In this document: piece by piece, positions 61,620-64,000 of the stretch
Layout of the letters: each line of letters opens with the position of its first letter
Numbering within the stretch: position 1 is the first letter of the stretch
NCBI RefSeq assembly: GCF_004138325.1
Contig: NZ_SBLB01000005.1
Coordinates: forward strand, 496,001-560,000
DNA length: 64,000 nt
Source: Spirosoma sordidisoli
Lineage (GTDB): Bacteria > Bacteroidota > Bacteroidia > Cytophagales > Spirosomataceae
Reading direction: 5' to 3'
Translations under genes and position numbers: made by a program
Notes under the pieces: generated by a model
The model's input: only the letters and a program-made list of their open reading frames with translations
The model's database searches: none
What the model was told of the DNA's origin: nothing

Positions 61620-62135
61620 TTATGCGTTAAAATGCGCGTATACTTTAAGCTGGTCTTTCAATTCCTTACGGGCAATGTGAATCCGGTTTTTCACGGTACC
61701 GATAGGAATATCCAGTTTTGCAGCGATCTCGTGGTATTTGAAACCACGGAAGTGCATCATAAATGGGGTCCGGTATGTATCGTCGAGACTGTTGACGGCC
61801 CGGTTGATATCGTCCTGCGCAAATGACGAATAAGCCAGGTTGTCGGTGCTGCTCTCCATCGAGTTGATGTAGTGCAAGTTGTCAGTTGTATCAATGAAAG
61901 TATTCTTACGCACCATCCGTTGGTAGTTAGTGATGAACGTATTTTTCATGATGGTATAAAGCCAGGCTTTCAGGTTAGTTCCGTCGGTGTACTTATCACG
62001 GTTAGTAAAAGCTTTCAGCAGCGTATCCTGGAGCAGGTCGTTAGCATCTTCTACGTCTTTGGTGAGCCGGAGTGCGAACGGGCGCAACGACTTGGACACT
62101 TTTCCAATATGATGAGTGAATTCGAGCGCAGTCAT
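61620..62135 (-). CDS. ECF-type RNA polymerase sigma factor
   Basis: This 171-residue sigma-70 family factor has region 2 (LTKDVEDANDLLQDTLLKAFTNRDKYTDGTNLKAWLYTIMKNTFI) and region 4 (FRGFKYHEIAAKLDIPIGTVKNRIHIARKELKDQL), with no region 1 or 3, as in ECF factors. It lies upstream of crtI-crtB on the same strand, separated by a hairpin, and it may control those genes, as carotenoid loci of Bacteroidota often carry such a factor. No anti-sigma factor is next to it. It has a good promoter at 62164-62195. Confidence 0.93.
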   Translation of the reverse strand: MTALEFTHHIGKVSKSLRPFALRLTKDVEDANDLLQDTLLKAFTNRDKYTDGTNLKAWLYTIMKNTFITNYQRMVRKNTFIDTTDNLHYINSMESSTDNLAYSSFAQDDINRAVNSLDDTYRTPFMMHFRGFKYHEIAAKLDIPIGTVKNRIHIARKELKDQLKVYAHFNA

Positions 62136-62163
62136 AGCTGTTTAAGTTTTATCCCTGTTGAAT

Positions 62164-62195
62164 CAAATTTACACAGCTATTAAACAAAAAAGCAA
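62164..62195 (-). promoter_or_regulatory. Full Bacteroidota promoter for the sigma factor gene
   Basis: On the minus strand TTG at 62195-62193, a 21-base spacer and TAAATTTG at 62171-62164 match the consensus on both elements. The sigma factor ATG is 28 bases downstream. Confidence 0.6.
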
Positions 62196-62408
62196 CCAGC
62201 TTTGCTAAAATACTTAAGCTACTTCATCTTAGTAGTAAATACTGTTGATAATCAGACAGTTAATTGACATTAATTTTGATGCCAATTGTATATACGTTGA
62301 TATGTGAACTTGTGAAGTGTGGATTTTTTCCCACATTTTGTGGAACGCACACTGTGGATATTGTTTAACAATCCCGGTTTTTGATTAAACAGAAAGGGTG
62401 TTGTGTGG

Positions 62409-63380
62409 CTAGACAATGCCCTCCTTCAGCAGGTCATGCAGGTGAACAAAGCCCATAACCCGCTCGTTATGGGTCACTACCAACTGAGAAATGTTATATT
62501 CCTGCATCCTTTTCAGTGCGTCAACGGCATAAGCGTCGGGATCAATGCATTTTGGCGAATGGGTCATGATGTCGGCCGCCGTAAGTTGCCAGAATGCATC
62601 GTGAGCCGAAGCCGTCCGGCGAATATCGCCGTCGGTCACAATTCCCGCCAGTTGTCCGTTTTCGTCCACTACGGCCGTGGCACCCAGCCGTTTAGCGGAT
62701 ATTTCGAAAATAATATCCCGTACTGTGGTATTGGCGTTTACCTGGGGACAGCCGTTTTGGGGAAAAATATCCGCAACTTTTAAAAACAATCGCTTGCCCA
62801 GCGAACCGCCCGGATGATAGCGGGCAAAATCCTGCCGGGTGAACCCACGAGCCTCCAGCAGACTTACGGCCAGCGCATCGCCCAGGGCCAGCGCCACCGT
62901 AGTACTGGTGGTAGGCGCCAGATTGAGTGAATCGGCTTCAACGGGCGCGTAGGCGTGGAGAACGTAGTCGGCCTGCCGGGCCAGCGTAGAATTCTGCTCA
63001 CTGACCATTGCTATAATACGTACTCCTTTATCGCGCAGCATAGGAAGCAGCCCTTTAATTTCGGCCGTGTTGCCACTTTTCGAAATCAGAAGCACCAGGT
63101 CGTTGGTCTGGATCATGCCCAGATCGCCGTGAATGGCATCGGCAGCGTGCATGAACAGGGCAGGGGTGCCCGTCGAGTTCATAGTGGCCACAATCTTCTG
63201 ACCGATCAGCGCACTTTTCCCCACGCCAGACACGACAACGCGGCCTGTGAGGGCCAAAATAGCCTCAACAGCCGCATCGAACTGGTCGTCGAGCCGGTCG
63301 ATCGCTTCACGGATTGCGTCGGCCTCTGCCTGCAGTACAGTACGGGCTATGCTTTTATGATTTTTTATTACTTTCAGCAT
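62409..63380 (-). CDS. kdsD: KpsF/GutQ-type arabinose-5-phosphate isomerase
   Basis: This enzyme interconverts ribulose-5-phosphate and arabinose-5-phosphate, the precursor of KDO for lipopolysaccharide. The 323-residue protein has an N-terminal SIS domain (VVVSGVGKSALIGQKIVATMNSTGTPALFMHAADAIHGDLGMI) and two C-terminal CBS domains, in the KdsD layout (RDIIFEISAKRLGATAVVDENGQLAGIVTDGDIRR and TAADIMTHSPKCIDPDAYAVDAL). I chose the ATG at 63380; a TTG four codons upstream would extend it. The lptD gene elsewhere in this window uses the LPS end product. Confidence 0.92.
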   Translation of the reverse strand: MLKVIKNHKSIARTVLQAEADAIREAIDRLDDQFDAAVEAILALTGRVVVSGVGKSALIGQKIVATMNSTGTPALFMHAADAIHGDLGMIQTNDLVLLISKSGNTAEIKGLLPMLRDKGVRIIAMVSEQNSTLARQADYVLHAYAPVEADSLNLAPTTSTTVALALGDALAVSLLEARGFTRQDFARYHPGGSLGKRLFLKVADIFPQNGCPQVNANTTVRDIIFEISAKRLGATAVVDENGQLAGIVTDGDIRRTASAHDAFWQLTAADIMTHSPKCIDPDAYAVDALKRMQEYNISQLVVTHNERVMGFVHLHDLLKEGIV

Positions 63381-63433
63381 GGGTTTTGGCAATCAGGAAT
63401 GGTTTGCCGCGTATATTCGCTAACTTTATAAAG

Positions 63434-63441
63434 CAAAGATA
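63434..63441 (-). promoter_or_regulatory. -7 promoter box for the KdsD-type gene
   Basis: On the minus strand 63441-63434 reads TATCTTTG, an exact TAnnTTTG box, 54 bases upstream of the chosen ATG. It lies in the divergent gap with recQ. Confidence 0.5.
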
Positions 63442-63484
63442 CGGCAAGCACCTAAAGTGAAGTAACTTTTGTACGATTTGTAGA

Positions 63485-64000
63485 ATGATGCAGGTTGATC
63501 AGACGGTTTACACGACCCTCAAAGAACGGCTCAAAGAGATTTTCGGTTACAGCCAGTTCCGGGGCGACCAGGAAGCTATAATCCATAGTATTCTGGCGGG
63601 TCGCAATACGTTCGTTATTATGCCCACCGGCGCGGGCAAGTCGCTGTGCTATCAATTGCCCGCTATTGTGAGTGAGGGTACTGCTGTCGTTATTTCGCCC
63701 CTTATTGCCCTGATGAAGAATCAGGTTGACCAGCTGAATGCCTTTGGCGTAAATGCCCAGTTTCTGAATTCGACGCTCTCGAAAGCAGAAATGAACAAGG
63801 TAAAGAAAGATACGCTCAATGGTACATTGAAGCTCCTGTATATAGCGCCGGAGTCGTTAACGAAAGAAGAGAATTTGGATTTTTTGAAGAAAGCCAATAT
63901 CTCGTTTGTCGCCATTGACGAGGCCCACTGTATATCAGAATGGGGTCATGACTTCCGGCCGGAGTACCGCAAGATTCGGGGTATTGTCGATAACATCGGC
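63485..64000 (+). CDS. recQ: ATP-dependent DNA helicase RecQ, N-terminal part
   Basis: The frame is open from ATG 63485 to the right window edge, giving 172 residues of the N-terminal helicase domain. Visible motifs are FRGDQEAI (motif 0, glutamine), MPTGAGKSLCYQLPA (Walker A), ISPLIALMKNQVDQL (motif Ia), and IDEAHCISEWGHDFRPEY (Walker B with the aromatic-rich loop of RecQ). RecQ unwinds DNA in recombination and repair. A second ATG follows immediately and is an alternative start. It is divergent from the KdsD-type gene. The C-terminal RQC and HRDC domains lie outside the window. Confidence 0.96.
   Translation, partial: MMQVDQTVYTTLKERLKEIFGYSQFRGDQEAIIHSILAGRNTFVIMPTGAGKSLCYQLPAIVSEGTAVVISPLIALMKNQVDQLNAFGVNAQFLNSTLSKAEMNKVKKDTLNGTLKLLYIAPESLTKEENLDFLKKANISFVAIDEAHCISEWGHDFRPEYRKIRGIVDNIG

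Overview
The window is a chromosomal segment of a Bacteroidota bacterium, most likely of the order Cytophagales (Spirosoma-like family). I base this on gliding and type IX secretion genes (gldG, gldD, porU, porV), a carotenoid pair (crtI, crtB) next to an ECF sigma factor, a Bacteroidota-style LptD, weak Shine-Dalgarno sites, and repeated TAnnTTTG -7 promoter boxes upstream of genes. Base composition is moderately GC-rich with AT-rich intergenic gaps. I saw no rRNA, tRNA, prophage, insertion sequence or CRISPR array. Most of the window is ordinary housekeeping DNA.

Layout. 1-9.7 kb: the tail of a family 2 glycoside hydrolase, then a redox and stress cluster of three zinc alcohol dehydrogenases, a membrane-anchored SDR, a DUF4126 membrane protein and a DUF2892-SRPBCC protein. 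A minus-strand pair, gldG and a saccharopine-dehydrogenase-like gene, interrupts this cluster. 9.7-19 kb: envelope genes, with lptD divergent from an N-acetylmuramoyl-L-alanine amidase, then a MlaD/MCE protein and a large secreted VPS10/BNR protein. 19-25 kb: an acyl-CoA carboxylase beta subunit, a two-component system, a lipoprotein-type SPFH protein and a TerB-like protein. 25-33 kb: an outer-membrane barrel, a nitroreductase divergent from an HxlR regulator, gldD with a cytochrome c, a YitT protein, glpF-glpK and an MDR reductase.

33-43 kb: exbB-exbD, a Rieske-FAD reductase, a DnaQ-like exonuclease and the nuoKLMN membrane arm of complex I. 43-49 kb: a GtrA protein, a tiny lipoprotein, a SprT-like metalloprotein, then porU and porV (T9SS sortase and its outer-membrane partner). 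49-64 kb: an M16-like protein without the zinc motif, plsY, an M20 peptidase, a DUF1207-like protein, purB, proC, a TlpA-like thioredoxin, gatB, crtB, crtI, an ECF sigma factor, a KdsD-type isomerase and the start of recQ.

The most unusual DNA is intergenic. Between convergent genes at 15.16-15.76 kb lie nine copies of a roughly 60-bp unit, six in one orientation and three in the other, facing each other across a perfect 16-bp hairpin. At 7.35-7.54 kb, four 29-bp tandem units sit inside nested inverted repeats that carry a GTAGAGACGC motif, which recurs in a hairpin at 2.7 kb. There are also several very long perfect hairpins and a 32-bp perfect palindrome between the HxlR regulator and the nitroreductase. 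I do not see a clearly new multi-gene system; the repeat arrays and the redox cluster are the best leads.
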